From assembly GCA_964035545.1 (NCBI GenBank), contig OZ037773.1, forward strand, positions 8,584,751 through 8,644,750: DNA of 60,000 bases, in the 5' to 3' direction. Numbering within the stretch: position 1 is the first letter of the stretch; each line of letters begins with the position of its first letter. This DNA comes from Bugula neritina (taxonomy: Eukaryota; Bryozoa; Gymnolaemata; Cheilostomatida; Bugulidae). The position numbers and the translations under genes were made by a program. The notes under the pieces are model-generated. The model was not told where the DNA came from and made no database searches. It worked only from the letters and a program-made list of their open reading frames with translations. Of this stretch, positions 24,167-38,600 are shown piece after piece.

Positions 24167-27100
24167 CTTGGTTTAGGCCGGATATTTCTGCAGAATACAA
24201 AGCACGGTTGCTTAGCAACCGTTTAAACTTAAGTCAGCGAAACGCTGCGGCTGCTTACTATCACTTATAGCACTCTATTTGATTCAGCTGACGTAATCAT
24301 TTTTTAAACCTTCACCTTAATTATACTAAAGGAAGAATAAGGCATGATATTTCTATACTTTCAAGTAAATGATGCTAGCTATAAATAGCCAGAGTAACTT
24401 TTGACCCCTGATTTAGGTTCACAAAAAGAGTAGCCCTTTACAATACTCATGTAAACAGGCTTCTAACTAAGAGAGTTTAAACTACTTGACAACTGAGTAT
24501 TAGCAAATGGGGAGAAGAAAGACATTATGAGTATTGTATAACTCGTCAGAACAATAATGGAGAGATATAAATGGCTGAACGAAGGTTGTTTTGAGCTTGA
24601 AAAGAAGCTTAATGCATCATTGGAACTCTTTAAATCAAATTAACTGAGGTATATATAGGAATATACTAAACTATCAAAATTTATCAGATATGTATTAATT
24701 AAATTTCAAAGTATTTGCACAGCATTCTAAAACGTATGCAACCTTAGATCAAGAATATAGTGCCTCAACTCTGAAATGATGATGGCTGCTTGGGGTGGGG
24801 ATGCGCTTGCAGATATCTATTACCACACAAGATAAATTAAAAAGTATATTACACTAATATATGTAGGTTATATGGGCATGTATCCCATAGTATACTTGCA
24901 ATGAACTATACATCTTAGCAAGCTGTAGGCACATTATCAATGTTTTGATTCATAACCATTATTCATTTTTATGTAAAGAATATTGTTTTTAATTACACAC
25001 AAGCGGTAACCTTGATCCTTTCATTTGAATACAGCATTATTTCTATACAGGATCAGTCAACTCAGTTTAATATAATTTAGAGGTCGTGACATACACAACG
25101 GCACAGCTTGAAATTTTAACAGCAAACTTTCCACTGTAACTTGCTTTCAAAGCAAAGCTTTTGTCTAGCTATAAAACTAAATAAGGAATTTATATCAAAT
25201 CAACTTTGTAAATTTTGATGCCCAGCTTTCAACTAGTAATACACTTCATGCTGTTCCAGCATTTAAACAGCTTGTATATTTTGTTATCGAAAACCTTTTC
25301 ATCAAGAGAGAGAAGTTCTAAGTTTATAAAGTGGTCTGAGAGGTTATAATTAAGTAGCCAATATATTGATAGCGTCAGCATTTTAAGACCATCAGTTTCA
25401 GACTAAACAGCACCAGCAATGAGTGTTTTAGGTCAACATATTTATAGATGCTTGCAATGCATCAGATAGATTTGTCTTTTAATGAAACCATGAGAGGAGA
25501 GATGGTTACTGGCTACTGCTACTCAATGTTCACAAGATAATGTGAAAAAAAATTCACTGAAGCTGAACTGTACTGTAAATTAAAGCCGCCGATCATTTTA
25601 ACTCACAACACAAAATTGAAAACCGATAGTAAACTTCCTTGAGTCTTGACAACATTAGAAGATGGATATCTGCAGTCGGGTTTATACTGAGGTGTTACTT
25701 GCATGCTAAAGCTGCTATATAACTCTGCATATAATATGTATATTAGATATATAATGTATCCCAAGGCATCTATGCTAAGGATACAACTCTCATTATAAAG
25801 CTTACAGCAATATAATCTAAAGTATATAAAAAAGCTGCAAACTGTGAAAAATATATGAAATAAAGAAAATCAGTTACTGACAATTAGTTCACACTCATAC
25901 TTATGGGCAACTTTTTGTAAACAAAGTTTTAATAACAACTTACAATAAGTTAGCTGTAGTCTCTTGCTTGGCAACGTTAGAAGTGAAAGTATATGAAAAG
26001 TGCAACAAGTGTGTTTTGTTGGTAGTAACAGTGAGGATATCTAGCCACTCGTCAAGTACAAATATGTGATATACTTGTGTGTTCACAGTTGGAGCACCAC
26101 TACACGTATCTCGTATCAAACTGGCTGAATAGGGCTGCATGTATATCAACAATCAATACAAACAATAAGTTTGATTTCAGTTCATTTTATCAATATTGGT
26201 ATTTGTAAATGAATAGAGACGGCAATTAGCCAAGCAGCCTTTTGTGTGGTTAGTGCTAAATGACTTGTGTATAATATATATCAACACAAGATTTCTAATC
26301 AAGCATATGTATTTTACAGGAATATTAAATTTTAACATAATAGCAACCTTAGCTCAGCATTTAGACCTAGCAACTGAAGCATAGTTACTCATTCAGTCAT
26401 CCATAGCTAATTATTACAGCTGAACTGAGTTAGCAATCAGCTGGACTGACATTGAAATCAGAAACGTGTGTGTAGCCTTAGTCCCTACATTTCCTGCAAA
26501 CTGACTATAGATGTAATCATAGGACTAAAAGGTGGAGCACAAGCTAGGCACAAGACTCACTTTCTGCTTTCTCCAGTTAATTGCCAATAAATATAACAAA
26601 TGGAAAGGCCATTTTGTATGCATATAATATTATACAGGCAATACTTTTCATAGAAAAGACAACTACGAGTTTGCTTCAAGCTTATAGTAAGAATCAGATA
26701 AAATAAACTGAAGGGTGTTTGATGGGAAGCCACTGTATTATTATAACTGACTGAAATGTAACTCTCATAGGACACAGTTGGATATAACAGGATGAGGCGG
26801 GAATGAAAGAGTGCACATGTTTATTGCAACATAAAATAACATCCAAGAAACGAACAAAATGTAAGTAAAATATAATGTAATTCAACGGAGTAAATACATT
26901 TGACTGACACTAGCAAGTAACAAACTTTCCAAACTGCATATCGGTTACACAACTACCAGATTTACTGCTGAGATATAAAATAGTGCAGGCTCCATTCAAA
27001 GAGTACTTAAAAATATACACCTGCACTATACTATAGCAGTTCTATTTACAGAACTGAGTCTACACTCCAAATGCATGGTAAAACTGGGAGTAACCCATGC

Positions 27101-27235
27101 TGTCGAGTAAACAATACTAGAGAGACACGTGACCAGAGGCTGACAGAGAGGGAGGAGAGAGTTGATATCAGAATGTTTATATACATCTCTAGGAAGAGAC
27201 AAGAGTAGATCTATACACCGAGTAGAATAGAGTTC
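24167..27235. other. intergenic sequence between exportin-5 and the 7-exon gene
   Basis: AT-rich with no supported gene. A minus-strand frame at about 25949-26132 ends at a TATT|GTAAGTTG donor-like site but has no partner exon and no recognisable family, so it is not called. Confidence 0.4.
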
Positions 27236-27265
27236 GTCTTCACTGAATAGAATTCGTGTTCACAT

Positions 27266-27358
27266 GTCACATATCTGGTGGATGCTATAAGGTGTCAAGG
27301 TCATATCTAGTAGATGCCATAAGTTGTCAAGGTCATATCTGGTGGATGCTGTAAAGCG
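27266..27358. repeat. about 36-bp repeat in exportin-5 3'UTR
   Basis: Three copies of a CATATCTGGTGGATGCTATA + AGGTGTCAAGGT-like unit start immediately after the exportin-5 stop codon on the minus strand. They would be part of the 3'UTR. Confidence 0.8.
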
Positions 27359-29599
27359 TTATGATGACGGCTGGAACATCTGACATAGCCCTAGACTCTC
27401 CTTGTCCCCTCCACTGGCCGCAATGATGTCTTCACTCTTCTTTATTCTCTTCTTTATGAGTGGAGGAAGGTTTCTGATTACTACGTTATTCTTGAACTGT
27501 TCGCTGACATCTTTCTATAATGTGCGAGTTTTAGAATATTATAAGTTATAGAGTGTAGAATATGAGGTATAGACTGTAGAATGTGAGATATAGACTGTAG
27601 AATGTGAGATATAGACTGTAGAATGTGAGATATAGAATATAAGTTATAGAGTGTTGCACATGGGAATATAACTCTACGGTTAATATGTAGAAACTCAATA
27701 CAGATATATGTGTAATTATCTATTTTTCAATAAAATCACGAAATAGGTTCATTAATAGATGTATAATACAGCAATTCCAATTACAACTTCTTTCTTTCCA
27801 CAAATTACATACATATTATGAGCCAAACGACCAGACAGAAATTTCTAAATTAGCTGAGCATTGTACATGTACAGTCACAGCTATTCACTTCAACTTCTAT
27901 GCAATACATACAATGACCTCTACTTCTACACGTATATGAATGTATTCTTACGCCAATGATCTCTACTATCATACTTCGAAGCAACTCCCTCTTTTTCTTG
28001 AAGCATGGAAAGTATGTACCGTTACTGTTCGCCACCTTGGGTGAGGGTTTAGCTCCGGGCAGGCATATCTCCGCTTCAAACCTCTACAATCATAATGTCT
28101 GCAGATAAGATCTTGATACACACTGCAGATAACATTTTCATACACACTGCAGATAACATCTTCATACACACTGCAGATAACATATTCATACACACTGCAG
28201 ACAGTAAATACAACAAATGTGATAAAAATACTTCTAAGGAGAGAGCCAACTGCAAATATTGGCCGAATTCCCACTCCACAGACACTAGTAAATACTGAGC
28301 CTGAAACAAACCATGCGATATAAACCCCAAAAGCCAGGCACCTGCAGTGTCCTGCCAGGCACCTGCAGTGTCCTGCTAGGCACCTGCAGTGTCCTGTCAA
28401 GCACCTGCAGTCTCCCGCCACATCTACTTACATTAAGCCGTTTGGCCGTAACTCCAGGTATTTCTAGCATCAGTTGAAAGAGATTGCCGAAAGTGGGTCG
28501 TAGCATCTCGTAGACAATGAGCAAACTGGAGAACACCTTGGTGCTGATGGTGTCGTGTTTGCCGTGAGTGTGTATACAGGTGAGCAGAGTCCTCATCACC
28601 TGGTCAGCAATGTCAGGTGTCATCCAACCTGAGGCGTGTGTCTGTGAGAGAAACACACAGATATGTGGTAGAACTAGTATTGTATACACACAGACAACCA
28701 TATAATAGAGCTGGTATTGTATACATACAGGCAACCATATGATAGAACTGGTATTGTATACATACAAACAGCTGATAGAATTGGTATTGTATACAAACAC
28801 AGCTGATAGAATTGGTATTATATACACACACAGCTGATAGAACTGGTATTGCATACACACAAATATCTGGTAGAACTGATATTGCATACATACACATCTG
28901 ATAAAATTGGTATTGTACACATACAAACAGCTGATAGAATTAGTATTGTATACATACACAGCTGATAGAACTGGTATTGTATACATACACAGCTGATAGA
29001 ATTGGTATTGTATACATACATATCTGACTAGCGGAGTGACCAAGTCTATAGCCTTGTGAACAGTTCCGCTGTCGAGCCAACAGCTGCTGATAGTGGCGAA
29101 CCAGAGCAGGTAGAGAACTTCCTCCTAGAGAATACCAGGTACACTGATTGATGAGTCATAATTTGATATGATTAAAGATTGTGGTGGTATCAGAACAATA
29201 ACAATTAGCTGGGAATAGAAGATGCTATGATCACTTTGATTGAGCGACTGTAACATTACCTGAGGTTACCTGAGGTTACCTGTAAATACTCAAGAATTAC
29301 CTGAGGTAAGCCGAGAACAAAGTCACTCAGTTTGTCTTCCAGTGAAACATTTTCAGATGTAGAAGGAGAAGTACCATCCGTCATCTCTACGTCTGCCATA
29401 ACTTCTACGTCTTTCTGCATAATATCATGAAAATCACTGTTATAACATACTACTACTACTACTACTGCTGCTACTACTACTACTACTAATAGTACTACTA
29501 CTACTACTACTACCACTACCACTACCACTACTACCACTACTACCACTACTACCACTACTACCACTACTACCACTACTACCACTACTACCACTACTACTA

Positions 29600-29635
<36 letters not shown>

Positions 29636-32600
29636 TATACTAGTACTACTCACCACTGGCCTGGGCCGAGACTCGGAGCAGACTAGCAGGAAACTGTTGC
29701 ACATGTCAAGAAGATCTCGGCTGGCGACTCTCAACAACTCCTGCTCAATGATCTCTGCCTCGGGTAACTCTTCCATCTGCTGGCAGTCAGAGGAACTGGA
29801 ATAGATGTCAATTTTATAATATTAATTACATTACTTGATAAGGAAATGACACAGCGAAAACCTGGTTAACCCCAAGAAAATCTGCATCCTTGGGTGACAT
29901 CAGTCGACTTCCACAGTACAACAGTAGAGGAGTACAGACTTGCAAAGAACTTATAGAATCAACGTAGACTGAGAACTTCACACAAAGCAGCACAATTTAC
30001 AGAAGCCAGCGACTACAGACCAACTCCCTGATGACAGGAAATGATGTAAGACGCTGGAGTCTAAAAGACTTACAAAGAAATGACACCGGGGTTATGCTCT
30101 CTCATCTTCAGCCAATGTTTGTTGAGTCTGTCCACAATGAGCGGCAGCGCAGAGGTCAGCAGTGGAGCTATGAACCCGGCCTGGTACTCCCGGGGACAGT
30201 GTAAACACAGGGGTCTCAGCACAGACCTCACAATGCCCTTGAACGTGTACGTGTTGACCTGAAATAACGTGCAAACTGAGTTCAGATATCAATAAAACGT
30301 TGAAGATGTAAACAGGAAGTGATGCAAGTAACATAAACAGGAAGTGATATAAGTAACAAAACAGGAAATGATGCAAGTAATGAGTAGATACACACCTCAG
30401 CGACGTGGGTGACTATGAGATGAGAGAGGAAAGGTGAGAGGTTTGGGTGACGATAGAACTCGTGGGGACTGTTCTTACTCAGGTGGTTTAGAATCTGCGT
30501 GCTGCAAATGGACATGCATATCTCTCATATTACATATATACTAGAGTATTTACTATATATACAGTCTATTATATACTAAGAACTATACAATACTCACAAT
30601 GAGTCAAAGTAATCTAACATGTGCCTTTGTATGCTGGAGATTTCATTGAATGCATCTGGCTTGAAGTCTGCAGGTTTGTGGCCTGTAAAATAAATCAGTA
30701 GGTTGATAAAACCTCGTATCAAACTACAAGCAGCTGGACGATCTCCGAGATGATAATTTCAAAACTAGTAAAAAATAGGTTACTGCTATTTGTGATGTAA
30801 CAATGGGGTGAAACGAAGCTTGCGGGCAAACAAAATGATAAAAGGGCTCATTGGAAGTAGTGAAAGGGCTCGGCATACAGGAAGTAGTAGTGTATCCTCT
30901 CACCTAGGACTGATACCTGTTCGCCGTAAGGGATGTTATGTGTGGTTGAAGGAGGGTAACTCGGGTGAAACTGTTTGATGACTGCCTCTTTGAACAGATC
31001 AAATGTTACACTCAGACAAGTTAGGATACCTAGAAATAGGACATAATAAGAGTATATTATTCGTGTTACCTCAATATTTAATAGTATAGTCATCGTGCAT
31101 ATAATGATATATGAACTAGAATAACCACATCTCATTATATAAGGATATATCAACTAGAATAATCACCGCCCATATAAGGATATAATAATAGTATAATTAC
31201 CGTCCATATAAGGAAGTACAACTATAGCAGACGGCGTCCTCACAAGCCCTGACTCATTGTAAAATCCACCTCTTTCCAACTCCTATTTAATTAGTAAAAA
31301 TAAATTACCACATGAAGTTGCGAACAGCTGCAGAAATATAAATTTATTCAATGTTCTGTCTGCTGCTGCTGCTGTCAAACACACTCTTATAAAAAGAAGA
31401 CAATTCCTGATGGTAATGCAATTATGAGCATCTTTGGCCATGATTTATATGTTGCGTTAATTGCAGGTATTATATTAATATTCATGCTGCAATAATAAAC
31501 AACTGTGTTGCATGCTGTAAATATTCAAAACACTACAATGGAGAGAGACTAAATAAACATAGAAACAGACTACCAAGTTTGTACTTTGAGATTAGAAATA
31601 AAAACAATCATTAGACACAAGTTTGTTAAACGCATTTATCTGTAACTAGTGGTTAAATTCATGCCTGATGGCTTTTCTTGTCATGTTAAAAGTCCAAAGT
31701 GACTACCATCAGGTAACAAGCTATGAGGCCTACACTATGCTATAAACTATGAGGGTCAGTTTTATATGGCTTGCATGTCAAGTTGCCTCAACTACAACCA
31801 ACTGCAACAACTATTGTAGAGCTACTATATTTTATAGGAATGTATGAAATGCTTGCAGTGTTCTAGAGTTGACTTAAGAGTGTAGAATATTTTACAATGC
31901 TGTGATTGGTCAACTATCTAGCCAATTAGCATGGGACATCACAATTTAGTTTTACACTTTCCCCAACTGTAAGGTATGTAACATGTATAAAGTTTGTGAT
32001 ATCATATCTACTTCCAGTATAAATTCTATAGAATGCTAATAGCTAGAGAGATAAACTCACGCCAGTATCTGTGGGTACACTCGCTCTCCTGGTAACCACA
32101 AGGAAGTCCCTCAGAAATTCTTGCAACTGAAATATCAGAAGCGAATTTTAAGCAGCAATCACTAGTCGTTACATTGATTGATTGATTTATCACGTATCCC
32201 AGACATGAAAAAACGTTGCAAAATTCAGTCTGAATAATGGCTATAAAAAGTAGACATGAAAAATATTGAAAAAAGTCAGAACTCTGTTGGATTATTTGAA
32301 ATAAAAGATCATTTAAAGTATTTAAATGTAACGAGGAATAGTATTGGCCAAATCTTGGCAGCAACAAGTGAGAAGACAACTTCTCAGCACCAAGAATGTG
32401 TAAACAGTAGCTAAATGTAGGCTATAGTTCCCTATTGTCCAAGTGAACAGTATGAAAGATATCAGCTTTGTTATTCAACTGACAGAGAGAGGAGTTATCC
32501 ACCCACCTGGTACCGGTGAGCTTGGAATGAGGGATCAGTGTCAGGTGGAGATAACAAACCAATGTACCGAGACATTTCTAATGAAGACCGGAAACTCCTA

Positions 32601-35600
32601 CAAAATGGCAGAGAAATTAGATAGTGCTACATGTATAACTAAAGTTAGTGCTACATGTACAGCTACAGATAGTGCTACATGTACAGGTACAGTTAGTGCT
32701 GCATGTACAGCTACAGTAGTAGTTGATGATAAGTAACACCAACACTCACTGCTGCACCTCTGGATTACTCCACTTCTCCAGCGTAGGGCCGATAACTCCC
32801 CGGATGTACTGAACCTGCGTATCACAGTTTTTCATTTCGTTGCTGCAATGAAACACTCATCAGTGAGAGGAGAGACAACTCTCAAAATACAATAACCAGC
32901 TTGCAGATGGAGCAACTCCTAAATAGGCAGTACAATTATTGATATTATACTGACAGATTAATAGAAAAACTCAAGAAAATTCACATTGGACAGAAAATAT
33001 GAATAAAATTCAAAGATTAAGTTGGAATATTTAAATGTTTATTTTATATTCACTCCACAAGACCAACGACAATGCAATGAAGATAAGAAATTAGCCTGCT
33101 GATAGCATGAGAGCCACGCATGCCAGAAAGATCGGGTGGTGTCTGCAACGCACCCGACTCAGAAGCATACCTGACCAGCACAAGTCCTTCTGTCAGCAGT
33201 CTGTAGACTCTGCTGTCAAGGTCACCTTTGCTATTGAATATCACAGTGTGGAGCTCCTCAAACCGACCCTAAAACAAAGCGAACAGTACAAAGAATACGG
33301 GCTACAGCTTGTCTCATCAACATGAAACTTCTTCCTACACGTACTTACAGTGAATAGAGAGTACTTACAGTAAATAGAGAATACTTACAGTGAATAGAGA
33401 GTACTTACAGTGAATAGAGAATACTTACAGTGAATAGAGAGTACTTACAGTGAATAGAGAATACTTACAGTGAGTAGAGAGTACTTACAGTGAATAGAGA
33501 GTACTTACAGTGAATAGAGAGTACTTACAGTCAATAGAGAATACTTACAGTGAATAGAGAATACTTACAGTGAATAGAGAATACTTACAGTGAATAGAGA
33601 GTACTTACAGTGAATAGAGAATACTTACAGTGAATAGTGAATACTTACAGTAAATAGAGAATACTTACAGTGAATAGAGAGTACTTACAGTGAATAGAGA
33701 GTACTTACAGTGAATAGAGAGTACTTACAGTGAATAGAGAGTACTTACAGTGAATAGAGAATACTTACGGTGAATACTTACAGTGAATAGAGAATACTTA
33801 CAGTGAATAGAGAGTACTTACAGTGAATAGAGAGTACTTACAGTGAATAGAGAATACTTACGGTGAATACTTACAGTGAATAGAGAATACTTACAGTGAA
33901 TAGAGAGTACTTACAGTGAATAGAGAGTACTTACAGTGAATAGAGAATACTTACAGTGAACAGAGAGTACTTACAGTGAATAGACTCGGGTGGATAGTCA
34001 TGAGTTTGATGAATACTGCGGCAGCGTGTCTGCTCAACTCGTACGTCTGAGAAGCGTAGTGGCTATTTTTACTAAGCTGCACGTTGGAGATGATCTAAAA
34101 ATATTCAAACGGTCTAAAAATAAAAAACCTACACCAAGACACACGGTGACAGCTGCAGTGACCTCACAGGCAGCCAAAATGCAGTGGGCATGCCCAGTGA
34201 GTAGGCAGCAAATGATACGCGAGATATGCAGATATGAGACACCTTCTCTATGGCTGACTGGATGACATGAGGTCAACTGAAAATAAGCAGCAGTGAGAGA
34301 ACATCTTATGGAGATACACACAGCCTACTATTAGATCCTACAGACACTCATTTGAAAATAGAAGCCTTGGAACAGTACAACTCACCTTCCTAAGCAGAAG
34401 ATCCAATACAGACTGAGGTGAGTGGGGTATTACGTAGAAGAGAGCTGAGGCTACAGATAGCATAATACTCTGGAGTTGTAGTTCCTGAAACAGTAGTACA
34501 GAGCAGGGTTGGGGTCAATTACATGTAAATGTAATTAATTACAATTACAATTACATGAAGATTTGTCAATTACAATTACAATTATAATTACAGTTGAAAA
34601 TAAATGTAATTAATTACAATTACAATTACATGGCAATGTAATTAATTACAATTACAATTACTTTTGTTCTCGCAAGGAATAAATAGAAGTTACTTCTAGG
34701 GTCCAACTACCAGCGGCAATGGTGAACCTCTTTTGTTTTCTACAGTGATATTATTATGTCATTCCATACCAAATCAACCAACTTTCAAGGAGTCCCACAT
34801 CTTTGTGTCTCAGATTTTGCTCATATTTACACTAAATGGACCTACACATGTTCAGATTACCATTCGTGAATATTTCTGGCCTGACACAAAAACATTTTGA
34901 GAAATTACTACTTTGGTGAACAAAGGTTGGAAAATTTGTGATTTATACTTTTAGACCAATTTATATGTAATTTAAAATTTGATTAGGCGAGTATTTGAAA
35001 TTTTTCAAAATTTACAAAGATTTGTTCATATTCAATGATTTTGCATATATGCATACAAAGTATTCTGTAGTATGTGTTGCTACTAGTGCAAATTGTTGGG
35101 TATTATCAAATCACAGCAAATTTTAAGGCTCAGTCTAGAAAATTGATTGAGATATAGACGTTTATAGATTAGTCTAAAAATAGAAATCACAAATTTTCCT
35201 CAAAATGTTTCTCAACTTTTGTCCACAAAAGTAGTCAGTTCTCAAAAAAATTTGTGTCAGGTCAGAAATACTGAAGAAGAGTACTTGAGGCACGTGTAGG
35301 TCTATTTGGTGTAAACATTAACAAAATCTGAGACGCAAATAGACGCGGGCAATTCGGTGAGCTGGCATGGAATGACCCTACTATATTGACCTAACTATCT
35401 GAACTTGTTATTTAACAGTAGGCATTGTAGAAAAAGGAGTTTTTTAAGATTTAAAAGTTTGAAGTAATTGACATGTAATTATAAAGTAATTGTAAAAATC
35501 AATTACATTAGATATGTAATTAATTACAATTACAATTACAATTACATTTTTAAACCTCAATTACAAATTACATTCAATTACTTGAAAAAATGTAATTAAT

Positions 35601-38600
35601 TACAGCCAATTACAATTACAAATTACAATTACCCCAACCCTGGTACAGAGTAATAGTAAGTATATTGTATATACTAATAGTGAGTATAATGTATATACTA
35701 ATAGTGAGTATACTGTATATACTAATAGTGAGTATACTGTATATACTAATAGTGAGTATATTGTATATACTAATAGTAAGTACATTGTATATACTAATAC
35801 TAAAAGGCGTTCTTGCGAGTTGGTGGAGTTACCTGAACTGTAGAGTTAAGAAGAAGTTGTAAGACGTCAACCAGAGAGGGGTGGGTTAGCTCCTTGCTGA
35901 GGGCGTGTGTGAAGAAGCTGAGGGCATCCCACTGAATATATAGAGGGCAAGTGTCCTTGTTACAGAAGTTCCCTCCTGTATGCATTATAAAGTATAAAAT
36001 ACTGTGACATAATAATATAGCGTACAATAATATAATAATCTAATAGGATAGTGCGTTTATGTAATATAATATGGTGTGATACAATATTATGTAATATAAT
36101 ATAATATAATATACTATAGTATTATATAATAGAGTGTAGTATTATAGAGTAGACTGTAAAGCAGAAGAGGAAAAGTGACTGTGGTGTGGTATAGGATTAT
36201 AAAATATAACGTAGTATAATATAGTGTTATGGAGTATAATATAGTATAGTATTATATATTATACTACACTATGATGTAGTTTAGTATAGTATAATATAAT
36301 ATAATGTAATATAGTACAGTATAATATAAAACAATGTGGTATAGGATTATATAACATTATGCAGTATTGTATATTATATTATATAATATAGTATGATATA
36401 ATATAATATAATATAATAATACAGAGTATAATGTGAAGCGAAAGATGACCAGGACGTGACTCACCACTATACTGCAGCTGCGTTTCCTCCAAGAGTCTCT
36501 TGATGGAAGACACGACAAGTGACACCAGGTGCTCGCTGTTATCCTTCCACAGATACTGGAACACAATGATCATGGAAGATCTTGCCCCTACAAGACACCG
36601 ATAGTTAGAATATTATTCTAGGAAGGAACGATTCCAAGAGCGAGTGAATATATCTCAAATATTCTGAACTTATGGCAAGCAATAGTCTACCTAGTTACTA
36701 ACATATGGGCAGTGTTTTGGCCCAAAGAACTGGAAAGGTGACTAAAAACTGATGATACTTCAAAATTAAAAACACAAAATTATGGAGTATCACCACACAA
36801 GGTATGATGTAATCAAAAGCCTAATAAATTGATCTGAAATATTCGCTGTATAGAGCAGACAACTCTGTGTGGAGTAGACAACTCTGTTGAGATATTTTTA
36901 CCACTTACTATGAATGTGATCTATCCAGTTTCCCATCGAATCGTAATCTAGAGTAGCAAAATATCCGGCTAGAGTGGAGCTGTCTCCATACACCCCCGTC
37001 TAAAATAATAAAGAATGTAGAGCTCATGCTAGACTCATAGAAAGCTGGTTCCTGCTAGATTTATAGAAGCTGGTGTCTCTGTAGCTGAGAAAAGTTCTGG
37101 CCCCCAGGAGTTGAGGTGGGAAGCCTCTATTCAAAATGATCAGCATTTAGGAGTTGTTGCCCCTGAGAGTTGGGAATACTAATAGACTGAGTACCTTCTC
37201 CAGCCTGCGTAGACTGACGGTACAGAGTTCTGTGGTGATGGCGGAGAGGAAACCCAGTCTCTGGGTCTGAGTGTTGATCTTGAGCAGAGAGAACCAGATT
37301 GGGTAGCAAGGAGAGAAGACGAACAGACTGGGGTGGTTAGTCAGCACGCTGAGTATCTGCACATACTGAGGCAGTGCTGTCGGGATCTGGAAACCTTTAC
37401 CCTCTTTACCCTAAAAAATAATATCCTTATTAGTGTATGGCATCCATTAGTAGTTAATGTAAATAACAGAGCTACACCCATGATCCAACTAAAATTAGAT
37501 ACAAAATAAATAGAATCCTCATGACGATTTAATTAGTGTCACCGCTACTAGCAGTATTAGTATTTTCAGCATTAGTAACTAGTAGTACTAATAGTAATAT
37601 TACTAGTGTTGAAGTATTAGTAATAACACTAGTATTATTAGTACCATATTACTAAATACAAAGCTACACCCAAATTATTAAATTGAATCCTAATGGCATT
37701 ACCAGTACTAGTAGTAATGAAGAAATTCTATTTTGAACTATAACAATGAAGCAGATTATTGAAAACTGAAAATAGTAAGACTTTAGATTAGCAATTAGAT
37801 ATAACTGTCAATGTAATGCAGCTACTAAAACGCAGCTGTTGAGTTGAAAATATTAAAACCTGTTGATTGATGATAACCCAACTCTAAATAACAACTTTTT
37901 AGTTTGCTGAAGGAGACATCAATGCGCACTGAGATCTAAACACTACAGCGAAATCTCCCTTACCCACAGAATGCATAGCAGCTCCCCCATGCCAACTATA
38001 GTCTGACCGAGTCTCTTCATGAAGTCATGTGATTCAGGGTCGCGCTCGACGGCCATGACCTGCCTACAACAGGAAGCTGAAGACTATGCCGGATTATGAC
38101 AACATGTTGACTGAAAACATATAATTTATCAAAAGTGTGTTGGATTACAAACATAGAGAACTGGTAAAGATAATCAAGTGTGGTATTGAAAAAAAACTCA
38201 AAATAAAAATGATTCATAATAACTACTATAAACCACATTGAATGATGTGATATTAAAATCTATTTTGTATAAGCCTTAGTACACGAAGGACACCGTTAGA
38301 AGATATGGGGCGTTACTAAACTCTCCCACTATACAAATATATTAGAAAAGCAGTAGCTAACTGCGATACAACACTTTGAAAATTGTGATGATAAATTTTC
38401 AACAATCAACAGAACAATTCTCTGTTATAACCTGTATGTATAATATATATCCATAATATAACATAATATATAATATATATCCATAATATAATATATTATA
38501 TAGTAAAAATTAAACGTACTGAATGACGCCAGAGAACGTGTGTATAGATTTCTCACTAAACATGGAGAGAAGAGGACTGAGGGCTGTAGGGTTACCATGT

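Noticed and set aside
25940-26152. Minus-strand frame ending at a good GTAAGTTG donor
   Set aside because: Joining it to the acceptor before the 7-exon gene gives a stop soon after; no family is recognised and no other partner exon was found.
29256-29606. Poly-valine protein
   Set aside because: Translation of a trinucleotide microsatellite in exportin-5 intron 24; only its 3' end (29301-29414) is a true exon.
32061-32126. Alternative frame of exportin-5 exon 18 (SEGLPCGYQES) that looked like a match to a human segment
   Set aside because: Once exon 17 (32507-32597) is included, the phase forces the frame starting LQEFLRDF, which aligns and continues into exon 19.
33341-33985. CRISPR-like array
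   Set aside because: There are no unique spacers: the 20-bp units are directly adjacent, and the context is a eukaryotic intron.
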